A stretch of 64,000 nt of DNA from Tetraselmis striata (lineage: Eukaryota > Chlorophyta > Chlorodendrophyceae > Chlorodendrales > Chlorodendraceae), in the NCBI GenBank assembly GCA_006384855.1, contig VCJN01002174.1:1-64000 (forward strand). The letters are read 5' to 3'. The notes under the pieces are model-generated. The model ran no database searches and had not been told where the DNA came from. It saw nothing but the letters and a program-made list of their open reading frames with translations. This document shows, one piece after another, positions 24,216 to 38,418 of the stretch; within the stretch, counting starts at the first letter, position 1, and every line of letters starts with the position of its first letter. Made by a program: the position numbers and the translations under genes.

Positions 24216-24654
24216 ACAATCTCGGCGGCTGGAGAGAAAAAAACTGCCCACTAATTGCACCACCCAACTTCCTTTCGGCTTGCCGCCCCCGGTATAGTCG
24301 CTACATACGGGTACCCGTAGGTATTACCTCGGTCGTAGCCACTGCTTGATGATATTTCGCGGGATTGCGCCACTGCATACGGCTGGGCGAGCGCGGCGGC
24401 TTGCCCGCCGCAGCTCGCGCAGCCGTGGCGCCGCGAATTGTATCGTAGTATTATTAAGACGACGTGTTAGCCATATCTTGCATTGGTCTGCCGGTACCGG
24501 TATCACGCCCCGACGGAGATTGTAGTGAGTATGCTGGGGATAAAGGGGAGATTGAGAGTAATTCCTACTCGCTACCAGTAGTCGCTACCGGTAGTCGCTA
24601 CCTTGCTAGATATGCACGCCACAGGCACCGGCAAACATACGACGAGTCGTCGCG

Positions 24655-26515
24655 ACAGGGCAACAATCTGCGGCGGGGCGCAACAATCTGGGGCTTTACG
24701 TAAGCCAATGTGAAGTTCTCAGGCGAGCACCTTGCTAGCAATCGGATTTTGTCATACAAGTATGCAACAAATACTTGGACAAGGAAAGTGTTTCAGCCGT
24801 GTAGGCATTTACTCCTGCCGAAGGCAACAATCTCCGGTGCAGCACAGCAATCTCGCCGTTGCAAATATGATGTTAGTACATGAGGGTGTGGCTATTTATC
24901 TGTGTCTTATCGTCGAGACCTTGTGCATGCATAATACTTCTGTATGCCGCATTATCCGGGTACTGCAAGGCGTGCAGCCGTGTACGGATTTAAAATATGC
25001 CTAAGGCAACAATCTGCGGCGGGGCGCAACAATCTAGGGCTTTCACTAAGCCGAAGTGAGGTTCTCGGGCGAGCACCTCGCTAGCAGTCGTACTTTATCG
25101 TCAAGCCTTTGCACTTTTGTCATACAAGTATGCAACAAATACCCAGACATGGAAGGTGTTTCAGCCGTGTAGGCAGTTACCGCCTGCCGAAGGCAACAAT
25201 CTGCGGCGCAGCGCAACAATCTAGGGCTCGCCGTCGCGAATATGATGTACCTAGATAGGGGGTGTGGCTATCCACGAGTTTCTTGTCGTCGAGCCCCTGT
25301 GCATGCATAATACTTATGTACGCCGCATTATCCGGGTACTGCAAGGCGTGCAGCCGTGTATGGATTTAACATATGCCTAAGGCAACAATCTCCGGCGCAG
25401 CGCAACAATCTAGGGCGTTCAGTCCTAAGCCAAAGTGAAGTTCTCGGGCGAGCGCCTCGCTAGCAGTCGTACTTTCCCGTCAAGCCTATGCGCTTTTGTC
25501 ATACAAGTATGCAACAAATACCCGGACATGGAAGGTGTTTCAGCCGTGTAGGCAGTTACCGCCTGCCGAAGGCAACAATCTGCGGCGCAGCGCAACAATC
25601 TAAGGCTCGCCGTCGCAAATATGATGTACCTAGGGGTGTAACTATCCACGAGTTTCTTGTCGTCGAGCCCTTGCGCATGCATAATACTTCGCTATGCCGC
25701 ATTATCCGGGTACTGCAAGGCGTGCAGCCGTGTATGGATTTAACATATGCCTAAGGCAACAATCTCCGGCGCAGCGCAACAATCTAGGGCGTTTATATAG
25801 TACTAAGCCAAAGTGAAGTTCTCGGGAGAGCACCTCCCTCGCAGTCGTACTTTCTCGTCAAGCCTATGCGCTTTTGTCATACAAGTATGCAACGAATACC
25901 CGGACAAGGAAAGTGTTTCAGCCGTGTAGGCATTTACCGCCTGCCGAAGGCAACAATCTGCGGCGCCGCGCAACAATCTAGGGCTCGCCGTCGCAAATAT
26001 GATGTACCTAGGGGTGTAACTATCCACGAGTTTCTTGTCGTCGAGCCCATGCGCATGCATAATATTTCTTTATGCCGCATTATCCGGGTACTGCACGGCT
26101 TGCAGCCGTGTATGGATTTAACATATGCCTAAGGCAACAATCTGCGGCGGGGCGCAACAATCTAGGGCGTTTATATAGTACTAAGCCAAAGTGAAGTTCT
26201 CGGGCGAGCACCTCGCTAGCAGTCGTACTTTCTCGTCAAGCCTATGCGCTTTTGTCATACAAGTATGCAACAAATACCCGGACAAGGAAAGTGTTTCAGC
26301 CATGTAGGCATTTACCGCCTGCCGAAGGCAACAATCTGCGGCGCAACGCAACAATCTAGGGCTCGCCGTCGCCAATATGATGTATCTGTAGGGGTGTACC
26401 TGTCCACGAGTTTCTTGTCGTGGAGCCCATGCGCACGCATAATACTTCTGTATGTCGCATTATCCGGGTACTGCAAGGCGTGCCGCCGTGTATGGATATA
26501 TTAAAACATGCCTTA
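24655..26515 (+). repeat. 375-bp repeat units, direct arm
   Basis: About five tandem units marked by ATATGCCTAAGGCAACAATC at about 24998, 25372, 25746 and 26124, a period of 374-378 bases. Each unit has two GCAACAATCT joints, the CATACAAGTATGCAAC block and the GCATTATCCGGGTACTGCA block. Reverse-complement copies form the arm at 19380-20115. Confidence 0.85.
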
Positions 26516-27083
26516 CCTTCGCGGCGCTAGATCGGTGGAGGTAGCGCCACTTTTCGCCGAAGTCGAGAATATCAGTCTTCAAGGCCTTGTACGACTCCCA
26601 CTCTCTTTCATGTACAACCGGCCTTAACCACTCATGATCATGTCCTCCTGACTTGGAAGGTTGGTGTTCTTGGACCGGGACGCTGGTAGAAGGTTGCGTG
26701 CGAGGCGGTAAGCGAGTCCCGGTACGGGTTGGGGTTGTAGCTTCCGGCCGAAACTTTGGCAGCGACGCAAGGGCTTCACTTTCTGCGGGCACCCCCCCTC
26801 GAATGTTTGACGCCTCAGCCGGTGCTGGGAACTCCCGGTCATTAGGCCCGACGCTTGCCTCCTGTCCAGCGCTGCCATGTGTTGGAGTCGCACCAGTTCG
26901 TGGAAGCACCGGAACCTCAGCCAAGGAGCGGTCGACAAATCTAGTCAGCAAGCCCCGTGCCGTATCGGCACCAAGCGCAGGTTCCAGACGCTGCAACATC
27001 GACCACACACGCTCAGAATTGACCTGCATGTACTGAAACATGCCGTCGATATGCTCGCCATTGGACCACGCCGAATTTGACAT
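26460..27083 (-). other. Unrecognised 207-codon open frame at the satellite edge
   Basis: Begins MSNSAWSNGEHIDGMFQYMQ and runs to VPG without a stop; the last part (from about 26515 down) lies in the satellite unit. The middle is Pro/Thr/Ser-rich and the C-terminal half has an HEREWESYKALKTDILDFG stretch that looks like ordinary helical protein. It could be the N-terminal ORF of a mobile element or a short host gene. No domain recognised. Confidence 0.35.
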
Positions 27084-27374
27084 GGCTATAAGGTAGGAGG
27101 CCTATGGGGCACGGCACGGGTGTGGCGAGTGATGCCCCCCCTTGCGAAAACCGTTGACGACACAATCTAGAAGCCGCGGTCGTGCCAGCGCCATGATCCC
27201 AGTACTTAATGCAACTGTACGAAACCCTAAATTCGTCCTTTTCGGTATAACGAGATTTGGCTCACTTTGCTCGGATTAGGGCTCAAAAACAGAGCCAAAA
27301 CACGGTGCGCGTGATACATTACCTTTTTGCTCGCGTTTTGGCCCCCTCCCCATTAGTGGATGTTGATCATATAA

Positions 27375-27913
27375 ACCATTCATCGTCGTCGTCATGCTGC
27401 TGTGCTATGTGTACAGCCCTCCACATAATTCCGGAGCCCCCTTTTCGCCAAATCTGAGTTTACGAATAGATAGGCAGCTGGATATAGGGTTTATGAGCTG
27501 AAACCCTATATTTATGCACATATATGATCAGCCCTTATCATCGCAGGGTTTTATCACCCTATTGCCCTAACAACTGCGCCACACAGGGATCATGGCGCCA
27601 TGAGGGGCGTTTCAAGTACCCCACGACACTGGGGTCGGTGCCTATCACATGCCACGGCGCATGCATGGAACGTGACATGGCGGGTTGGCCATGGATGGTT
27701 GGGAGGACATGTTAGCAGAGGGGCTAGGACGTTGTTTGGCGCGGTGGGGCTATGTAAGCGCGAGCCACTGCACGGTGTGTGCTGATACCCTCGCAACTGC
27801 AGTGTTGCCGCCCTCTTCAGGCACCCTAACAAGACACGCAGATGTTCAGCCATAGCGTTGCAGGGATTTGATCAGAATGATTCCAAAATTATTCTCATTA
27901 AATGATACGCGAG
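27375..27913 (+). repeat. Dispersed repeat of about 540 bp, copy 2
   Basis: Second copy of the repeat at 16555-17093, same orientation. Just before it, 27245-27350 is similar in reverse complement to about 18100-18230 (shared TTTTTGCTCGCGTTTTGGCC), so the flanks were copied separately. Confidence 0.6.
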
Positions 27914-28074
27914 GCGTAGCCCATTCACAAGTCTCCTTTTGCGGCCGGCCGCTTTTTTTGCTGTAGGCTGGAACTACTGCATATGGCGCACTACCCTTTT
28001 CTGCTCGCGATAACCCAGAATTAATAAGCATCATTTGGACCCGGTGCGGCGGGCTGCACGAGCCGCCGCTGCCG

Positions 28075-30216
28075 TCACAGGGGCAGCGTGGACATTCCAC
28101 CACTTGCCCCCTCTACTGCTCTGCCTCCTGCCACACCCGAAAGCTTGAGCTGCCGCAGCCCGGCGGCGAGGCTGTCCAGCACTTGGCGCGGGCGGCTATC
28201 CTCCACCGCCGCGCGGAGCAGAGGCCGGCCGCGGCGGTCGCGTAGGCGGTCGAGGCGGACGCCGCCCACGTTGAATGCGGCGGCATCGACGCCCAGCGGC
28301 AGCCCGGCGGCCAGGAGGGCGTCGACGGCGGCGAGGCGCTCCTCCTGCTCGGCCGCCAACCGGCCCAGCAGCGCCGCGCCGGCCGGGTCCTGCTGCGTTG
28401 CCAACAGCCCCTGGCGATGGCGACCACACGCACATCATTCCGCCGCGTGGGCACCGCTACCTACACATGCAATGTCCGTAATGTCCATGTGCAGGAGGTA
28501 CATGGAGCAGCCGCCACCGCGGTGAAAGGAGTATCGCCACTGCGCCCAAAGCCGGAGCGCGGTGCACTGGCATTTTATGGCACGGTGTACGAACAGTGCT
28601 ACCACCGCTATCTACTCTGATATACATTGACAGCACTCGATTGAGCACCAAGCTACACGGACGTCACCAGCCACCCCTGTCGCCTGTTCCGCTGCGTACG
28701 CTGCGACATCCTGTGGGCTGGCGGTGAGTTTGGTGCGACTTGATATGGTGTATGTGTGACATATATACCGTACGGTTTGAGGGGCCAAAAATCATAAATC
28801 ACGTCGCACCTTTGCGTCGGAATATTTGTGAAGTATTCGTGATGTATTCTGAATAACCTCTCTGTTTCAATACTTTTCCTTTTTGCCGGAAAGGGGGGGG
28901 GGTCAAAAACGTCATTTGTCCGGGGACCGATTGTGCTTGATTGGTATATATAGCATGTTTGTGGTAGAAAGGGGGGGGGGGGGGATTCAGTCGCAATCGT
29001 GCATCGGGTGGCATCAGGCGGCCGTGTGAACTAGTAAGAGTCCTGCTATAGCAACAGAATAACCGACAAGGCCTGGATAGAAAGGCGGCGCATCAAATAC
29101 ATCTGTTCCGCAGAGTGCACTTCAACGCAGAGCCATCGCCAAGGGGCGGGGTCGTGCGCAAGCCGATTGCGAGTCGACTTGACTTAATTCTGTAGAGTTT
29201 CCTGCTCACAGCAACTAAACTGCAGTAGCCGTCCATTGGATACTTACGCGGGGGCTGAAGCTGTCTTGAGTGGCATACTTACGTGGACTTTATGTCAGCT
29301 TTTGCGAAGTTCCCGGTCATAACATCTGTATGAGGTTTGCTTACGTTGCATCTGGATTCAGAACTTAACTTAATTGACGTACTTAAGTTAAGTTGGCTTA
29401 AGTATTTCAGTTGACTTAGGTCACTTAACTGAAATTCAGTTACACTTCAGTACTTCACTTACGCAGCTCAGTGCCTTCAGTTGCCTTAAGGGCAGGTCCG
29501 CTTATTTGGCTTGGTGTACCTATTACGCGACCCGTAAATACGAGGGTCACTTCACTTAACTGCACTTGATTATCAAGTCGGCTGAACGAAATTGAAAAAT
29601 GCAACTTAGCAGTACTTACGCCCGACCCTGCAAAGGACCCTCACATCCCCCAGCGCGACGCCGCTGTCCGGGTGTCTGATGGTACAGTGCCCAGAGAGAA
29701 TGGTGCGCTGACCATTGCGGGCGTTCACCTGTGCGTGCAGGGCCATCAGCCCCGGGCCGCCCTCCGCGAGCACGAGGCTGTAGCACTCATGCAGGCGCGC
29801 GCGCAGGATGAAGCGCGCGATGCTGAGCCGGCCGGACTGCAGGTCGTGCGGACACAGCACGTCCAGGCGGGCGCCGCCCTGCACGACCAGCAGCTGCAGC
29901 ACCCGCAGCGCGCGGCGCCCCCGCGGCAGCGCGCCGACCCCGGCGGCTGCGTCGTCCGCGGGGAAGTGCGCCTCCCAGTGGAACAGGTTGAGCACCGCCT
30001 GGCAGGACGGCTCCGCCTGCGCGGCCATCCAGTCCACCGCAGCCCACTGGGCCGCGCCGGCAGCTGCCCCGCCGGCGCCCGCCGCGACGGCACTCCACGC
30101 CAGAATGGCATGGAGCAGCAGGTGGTTGACGGGGAAGGCCACCAGGCAGCCACGGCGCGCACCTGAGGGGCACATCGCGCGCGTCACTCGCGGAGCACTG
30201 GCGCCATTGGGCTCCC

Positions 30217-30251
<35 letters not shown>

Positions 30252-33200
30252 AAACGCGTGCATGCTGGAAGAGCGGAGCCAAATCAGTTTACAAAAGGCA
30301 ATCACTCAAACAATGCCACATAATATAAGAAAACACGCTATTACAGCATTCAAGTGAGGTAATTCCCATACATTTATCCCATTACATATATGTATATACA
30401 TACATACATATATATATACCGTGACATACCATTATCTACCCATACACACATATAGTATGCATATCACATACATACCATGATATACCCATATGTAAATGGG
30501 AAGAAGACACGAAACTACAGCATTCAAGCATATAGATGTATATGTACAAGTACATCACTTTTACGTGTAATTGCATAAATGTTCAGTTATATGAAAATGT
30601 ATATTTATCATACTCCGATGAAACTGTTCTATATCATATATTGTACTCCTTACATGCGCATAACTCAAGGCAAAGGGAAAGGTCTGGCGATGCACTCTAT
30701 CATCAACACTTACGAGTAGTGGGGCGACAAAGTACCCTGCTAGCTACCAGCCCTACGCATTACGAGTTAGAAGGCGTCCGTTTTGTCTTCCTGGGGCAGC
30801 CGCAACAAGGGCATGATCTACAGAAGTGCATCCTGCCTTCACAGTAGAGCATGAAAGCGACACAGACGCACGAAGTGCCATCATAAACAGCGGGTGCCGA
30901 CGTGGCAATAAGACCACTGCTGCGAATAGGACCCTGCCCTGCCTGCCAGAGGTCAGATGCAGACGAATATATAGCGGAACTATAGCGGGTGTTCTTTTGG
31001 GTTGCATGCAAGGCCAGTTCGAGGCTTATGGCAGTCGCCCTGATACGTGTGTCGGCGCCTATAAATCGATGACCTGTTGTCAGTACGTCCGGGTATACAA
31101 ATACGACTATCAGAACAATTAAGGCTGGCTGTCCAGGCAAGGGCCTCCGCAGCAGCAAGGACGGCGCTGTGGGCGTGGGCGCACACGGCCGGCAGCGGGG
31201 GGGGGGGGGGGGGGGCACTGCAAGGGTCAGGCTGCGCCTCTACCTGAGCGCACCGCCAGTTCCAGGCGCCCGTCAGCCTCCCCCTCCCCCTCGCCCTCCT
31301 CCCCCTCGCACTCCTCCGCCAGCCAGCTGGGCATGACGTCCCGCGCCACGCGGATGAGCGCGCCCCCGCAGGCCGCGCAGCGGCAGTACTCGGCGGCGCT
31401 CCCCGGCAGCATGCGGCTCGCTCCCGCCCAGGCACTCCCGGCTCTTCCGGCCGCCCCGGGCGCAGCCACCAGCGGCCACAGGATCTGCGGGTCGTGGAGC
31501 GATTATCGAGGGTAAGGCGCGTGCGCGGGGGGGCGGTCAAGCCGATTGTGATGGGCAGGCCGAGAACCAGCTGGCAGACCACCGCCCCTGACTGAGCCTT
31601 ATACTGTGTTCCACGCAAAATAACTGCATTGAGCCACGCGGACAGTAGCGAAGGGTAACGACCAAGCGCCAAGAGAACCCGGGAGGTGACTGAATCGTAA
31701 TCACGGCCCTTTGTGGAGGGTTTTCACGGACGTCCCAGCAATGGCGCAGAGGCTTCCCTCTGGCGCATGATATACACATGTGTGAACTGCAAGCTCGATG
31801 AATCCATATGTTGATCCCGCCCCCGCGTGTTTGCTGCCACCAGCTGGGTACGGCAGCTCTGGCATGTGTGTAAATATAACCCTGCTGTATGATTTTGTGG
31901 GCTGGTATACGCGGTACCACGCCGTGTTCTGGATGACTATGTAATGTTCTAGTGCGTGTAGGTGGCAACTACTCTTAAACGGCGGTGCCTGGCCGTGTTT
32001 TGCCACCCTTGTTTCGATTGTATTCCGCTGTTATTCTGTTCTCGCATCACTATTGCTGAAGTTCTATCGTAATACACTGTTGAGACGTGGTGAGGATTAT
32101 GCAATCCTTCACATATAGTACACTGCTCGATTACACGGCGCATTGCAATCCTTACCAGTATGGGTACGCGTCCGTTACGAGTTTAGGTATACCATATATA
32201 AGGATTACATGATGCGCAAATGTTGCGAGTATGTTGTCTTATCAGCATTATATTATTGCTATGCATCGGTCCGGATTCCTGTATTCGCTGTCTAATCAGC
32301 AACAATGCACGATTACTTTCACTGAATAAACGGGCAATACAAACTTAAAAATGCACCCAGTGCTATCCGAGATCGATTCGTAATACGACTTAAATGTATA
32401 TCTGCCAGTTTTCTGTCAAAATAATCTAAACTATCTTTTCTATTAATATTTCAAATTGCCAAACTTCCATCCTAATAGACAGTTCAGTTGTGCACGCAGA
32501 CCGTGCAATTTATCACCGGCACGCTTGCCGGAGGTTGGACGATAACCACGTAGGAGGATAACACAGTACCTGCAGCAGCTCCAGCTGGCCGCACAGCGCG
32601 GCGGTCGCGAGCGCCGAGAGGTGCGCGCACTTCCACTCGTCGCTGCGCTCCTCCAGCAGCCAGCGCGCGATGCGGCCGCCCTCAGCACCGCCGCGCGACA
32701 CGGCGACGCAGAGAGCGCTGCCGCGGCGCCGGTCGTCGTGCGCTGTCGCGAGACCGTCATCGCCGTGGCTGGGGGCGAGGTGGTGGCGCGGCAGTGGGCG
32801 CATCCTCTGGGCGGCGGGGTCATCCAGGACGGCGCGCCCGTAGTAGCACCGCGCGAGGCTGCACTCGCGATGCTCCTGCGGCAAGCTGCGCGCCACGGCC
32901 GCCACCGCGTCGCAGGCGGCTTCCGCTGCTTCCAGGCTGCCTGTGGGGGACAGCCCAACACCAACCTTCTCAGTCTGGAAGCGATTGGCAATAATAATAA
33001 GAATAATAGCAGAAAGAATAGAATAGGATAGAATGGAGCAGAAACGCTAGAAGGGTGGCAAAACACGACCAGCAGGCACCGTCGTTTAGATTACTTGCCA
33101 CCTACGGGCTAGTAATAAGAGCACTGCTGTCATTGTGAGTGAGCCTGCCCTGCCTGCCAGAGGTCAATTTTAGACGAAACTATAGCAGAACCACGGCGAG

Positions 33201-36200
33201 TGTTCTTATTGGTTGCCTGCAAGCCCACTTTGAGGCTTATAATAGAGATTCTTTTAGGTGCGTCGGCGCCGGTATAACAAAGACAGACATCCTAAACAAA
33301 TTAAAGCATATCTTAGTATGCATCCCAGCCGATTCTGCAGGGTCAATTGACGGGTCGCTATGCCATGCGCTGGGCCAATGGCAAGTTGGCAACAGGAGAT
33401 GAGGGAGGAAAGACATGTTGGTGTGGAATGCGCGGGGTTGTACTCAGCGGCGCCGCAACTCGCCTGCGGTCACGCTCTCCTCAAACGCGCGGTGCTGCGC
33501 CTCTGCTCGCGCCAGCGCCCCCAGCAGCGCCTCCACCTCATCAAACACCGCCTCAAAGGCTGAGCCGCCGGCGCATTGCGCTGTGGCGGCGGCAATGACG
33601 GCGTCGCGGGTGATGAGGGGTGGCGGCGATGCCATGGCGGGCGCCAGCTGCGCCCAGCCGTGCAGAAGGAGCCAGCGGAGGATGTCGGTGCGGGCAGCCC
33701 CCACCACCACGTCGTACACAAAGCAGCGCAGCGGCGAGCGGGGGGCGCCTGCGCCCTGCGCGGCACAGCACGCCCACATGCTGTCATCAGTGCAGGGTCG
33801 CAACGCGCATGAAGCGCATGTGCACAACAGTGCTGTCCGAGGGCTGTTGGAATCACGGAATTGCACCGAGGCGCGCAACAATGAAGTGGGTTCGGGAATT
33901 ACAGAAGTAAATAATCGTTTGGCATCGCTGGGTCCAAGATTCCGTGCAATGTTTTTGTTTTCGCCCCCGGGACAGACTGGCACCAGTGAAACCCTTGCAG
34001 CGTCTCAACGACGGCCGTGCAATGTTACTGATGTATTCTGATGTGTTTATTTACCCGGAGTGTAGTCAGAATGACAACTACGTATATGGGGTCTGTGCTT
34101 TGTAGCAAAACAACTTAATGCCGTGTATTTGATATCCTGCAGGCTCCTAGTATCCCGCTTTCATCCTTGCGGGTACACATACTGAGACCATGGAAATAAC
34201 GGCGCCCGCATGTTCCCAGCATACCTGGAAAACTCGAATACTTCCAGATGAATTCAGTGTAATTTCTCCCCCCCCCCCCCCCCCCCCCCCGGGGGCGGGG
34301 GCAAGAACAAGTATAGTGTATACCGAACCCAACACGTGATTACGTCGGTATTAGTGAGGGTGTGATGAGGCCTCCTCAGGGGGCGCAGTTTGCGGCTCAC
34401 CATGTCCCCGCGCACTGACGCCAAGTGCTCCTCCACGGCGTAGCGCAGCGGCCGGTGGTCCGTGAGCGCCGGCGCCACCTCCTCCAGCGGGCAGCCCGCC
34501 GCGACACGCCGCGCGATGTCCCCATCCGCCGCCAGCACGTGTGAAGCGAGGTAGGCCTCGGCGCGGCGGCGGAGCTCCGGGGCGCTGCTGCGCAGAGCGC
34601 GCCCCAACCAGCCGGTGGGCGTGCGCGGGAACGCGGCGCGCAGCTCGGGGCTGTCGGCGGCGCAGCGGCGCCGGCCGAGGAGCAGCGCCTGCACCCCGAG
34701 GTCAAACTGCGCGTCCACTGCCGCGTCAATGGCGCGCCGGCCTGCGTGAGTGGGAGTGGAGTGCAGCGCACACGGAGGGATGGCGTCAGAGTAGTAGGCG
34801 CTGCAGCTGACGTTGTTCCTCACATCGACAGAGGTAGAGCGGAGACCGACATAGCCGCCTGAGGATGGGAGTGGCCAGAATGCCACCACCACTGGCAAGC
34901 TTGGTATTCTGCTTGTAATCATCTGACCGCGGTGGTATTCAGGAATCAAGGACGCCATTATGATGGCAACTGCGTGCCTGTCATGTGATTGCGATGGCGC
35001 TGGTGTGAGAACGTGTTTTTGGAGGCAGCCATGTTTGATAATTCCCAGGCATGCAGTGCTGGAACGCCGCCACGGTGCGGCAACATCGCATGTGGCACGA
35101 GCCGGCCTATCACTGGCGGCAACGACGTACAGTGATCTCGCCTTATTTGACGAGAACATGGCGATGGCTGCTCTAGTGTGGCGGCACTGGCGATACTGGC
35201 ATTGAACGGTGTGACTACGCGGCGACGAACCTGTGACTGCTGTTCATCGTGTGACCTCATTGGCTATGTCGCTGCAGACTCAAGCTTGGGGAGGGGTGGG
35301 GGATGGCCTCGTGACAGCATGATGGCGCAGACAGGCGGGCATGTGAAGGGGCGCTGCGGCGCACCTGCGCTGTCCGTGGCGGTCAGGCAGCGCTCCAGGT
35401 GCGCCGCCCCCGCGCCCGCCGCGTGCGCCAGCAGCCACAGCAGCGGCACGGGCTGCCGCTGCTCGCAGGCAATGTGAAGGAGGGTGCGGCCGCCGCCCGC
35501 CCGCACGCGGTGCGGGCGAACTCCGGCCGCGAGCAGCGCCTCGAGGAAGGCGCCCGAGCCGTAGCCCGCCGCCAGCGCCATCAGCACCTCCCCCAGGCTT
35601 CGCCCCCGCATCTCCCCGGCCGCAGGCCCGCTCGCAACGTGCTCGTCCGTGCGGTCCGTGGCAGCTGGGGACGCTGCGCTGGCGAGGCTGTTGGCCAGCA
35701 GCCAGGGCGCCTCGCGTGGCAGGTGGTGCCGCAGCTTCTGCACCACATCGCCGTGGACAATGCGCGGCGCCGCCACCTGCAGCCGCCGGAGAAGAGGGGA
35801 GGGAGGGGGGGGGAGGGGGAGGGGGGATCAGCCGTCAACTGCCAGCGCGGTTCCAGATGAATTGGCAGGGCAACAGCATCACCGGAGCCATGCAGTGGGT
35901 TCTGTACACATCATTGTTTGTGAGAGGGAAAAGCTATAGTTACCTGGAATCTACGGGTGCCGACGCACCGAAAAGGGACCTTATAATAAGCCTCAAAGTG
36001 GGCTTGCATGCGGCCCATAAGAACACCCTCTATAGGTCCGCTATAGTTTCGTCTGCATTTAACCTTTGACACGCATGGCAGCCTCTTTGTCGCATCAGTG
36101 GTCTTACTGCCGCATCGGCGCCGGTATTGGGATATACCACACATCTACCACGGCATCTCTGCCTTGATGCTGCACAACAGTTCATTGTTTTGTGACCCGC

Positions 36201-38375
36201 GCACCCAATTAACTGTTGTGGATATGATGGGGCCGGATTTGGCGGAATACTGGACCGTGCAGCAGAAAGCGCACACCCACACATACACACATACACAAAA
36301 ATCATTTGATTAGTTGGTCGCAATAACCCAGCATCCGGGTGGTTCCGTGTGACACAGTAAAGAAGAAGACGAAGAAGAAGGAGAAAAGCAGGCGTGGAAT
36401 GACGCCTTGTCATGTGACCCAGATGCATCTTCCCCTGCCAGGTCGAGGCGGGATTGCCCACCTCCCGACGGCAGATAGGGCACGGCAGCGTTGCAGGTAG
36501 CGCAGGCAGGGTGCAGGGACTGTCAGCGGCGGCGGCGTGGTACGCAAACAGCTCCCGCGTGCACCGTGTGCACAGGCGGTGCCCGCACTGCAGCGCGCAC
36601 GCAAAGCCCGCCGCCGGGAGCGCGTCGATGCAGATGCCGCAGACGTCGCCGCAGGTGCCTGCCTGGTCGCCGCACTCGCTCCCCCCTTCCCCATCCCCTT
36701 CCCCTTCGCCGCTGTCGCTGTCGCCGACTTCCCACACTGGGGCGGCAAGGTCCACCAGATGCTCCTCCAGCAGCCAGGCAAAGGTGTGCCAGTTGCCGTC
36801 CTGCGCGAGGGGGTAGAGGGGGGCCGGCGCAGGGCATGTAGGTGGGAGGGGGGGGGGGGGGGGGGGGGGGGCGGGGGGGGGGCACCCATACGGAAGCAGG
36901 TCAGCAGGTCATGCGCCATCGCCCTTCATCCTTCATCCTTCCTATGACGCCGCCACACATGCACCCTTGTAATCACCCCCCTGCCCCCTCCCTCCTTTTT
37001 CTTCCTTGCCCCCGTGCCCCTCACATGGAGAGGAGAAGGGTGGAACCTTGACGAGCAGGTCCAGGCGCGGCACCGCGTGCTCGTTGAAGCGGTCCACAAA
37101 GAGGCGCAGCGTGGCCACCATGGCGGCACGCCGGCGGGGGCCGCCCCGCGCGCCCACGTCGTCCAGCAGCAGCAGCTCCCGCCGCGCCGCGTCGCCGCCC
37201 ACCCGCATGCCCTCTCGCTGCAGAGCCTCCACCAGCTGCGACACTGCAGGCGCGACGCTGAGGCCCTCCATGCCCAAACTACCGCCATGGCCAGGGGCGC
37301 CATCATGCGCGGGGTCCGCGCCCTCATCGGTGCCATCGTCCAGGGCATCATAGTCGCCATCCTCCGTGCCACTGGTGTCGTAACACAGTGCGCCATTGCG
37401 GCCAGTTCCGCTCCCGTCATGAGCGTCCTCGCGAGCGCCATCACGGGTGCTGTCGTGGGCGTGGCCCTGGGCGTCAGCGGCGCACACATGTGCCGCAGTA
37501 CATGCGCCACCCACCTTATCGGCGGCATTGTCCCAGCCCGCCCAGCGCAGCAGCGTCTCCGCCCACCAGCGGGTCCAGGCCCTCCCCGGCGCCGCGGCGC
37601 CCTGCACGGCGGCCTCACCCGGCGCGCACGCGCAGTCGGCCAGCGTGAAGGCAGCGTGCCGCCGCGCGCCAAAGCCAAAGCGCCACACGTCCAGCAGCCA
37701 CGCCACCACGTCCGGCTCCGACTTGGCCACCGCGGTCTGCAGCGTAAGGTAGCCGTCCGCCTCCTCGTGGGCGCTGCGCCCCGCTGGCGGCCCCACTGCT
37801 CCCGCCGCACTCGCCTCAAACTCCGCCCACCAGGGCTCCGCGTGCACGTGTGCCAGGATGGCAGCCATCTTGACGCTTCCCACAGGCTGGGCGCATGTCC
37901 CGGCTGCCGCCGCTGCCGCCGCCTCCTCCTCCGGCATCCAGAGCACGCAGCGCACGTGGCTGAGCGCCGCGACGCGCAGCGCGCTGTCCAGGATCTGCAC
38001 CACGTGCGCCAGCCGCGCCGCGGGCCGCCGCCCCGCGCCCCTCAGCGCCGCCTCTGCCGCCGCGCGGGCCGCCTGCACCGCCGGCAGCACCTGCGGCCGG
38101 GGCACAGCCTCAGGCGGGCCGCTTCCTCTGCGCGCGTGCCGCAGTGTAATAGTGCACATGCACCGTAACAGTTCAACGGGCCGTCAAATATATATGTTGA
38201 ACCCAGAGCATGTTTACAATATATCGTGTTATGTTGCATTGCCGACATGTCAACAAAGTAATGGAGCTGGTATTTAGACACATGTATCCCCGTACATACT
38301 TAAGGCATTGTTGTCAGCACCAGAAGCTTTATGTATATAAGCTGATGACAGCCTCTCTCCCCCTCTCCCGCTCTG

Positions 38376-38418
<43 letters not shown>

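Noticed and set aside
18900-26515. CRISPR-like array
   Set aside because: Units are hundreds of bases long with diverged copies and no short repeat/unique-spacer pattern, in a eukaryotic setting.
30217-30252. Start of the large minus-strand frame upstream of exon 30162-29645
   Set aside because: The stretch is a C/CA simple repeat. The acceptor at 30163 gives the right phase with exon 31484-31244, so the upstream part is intron.
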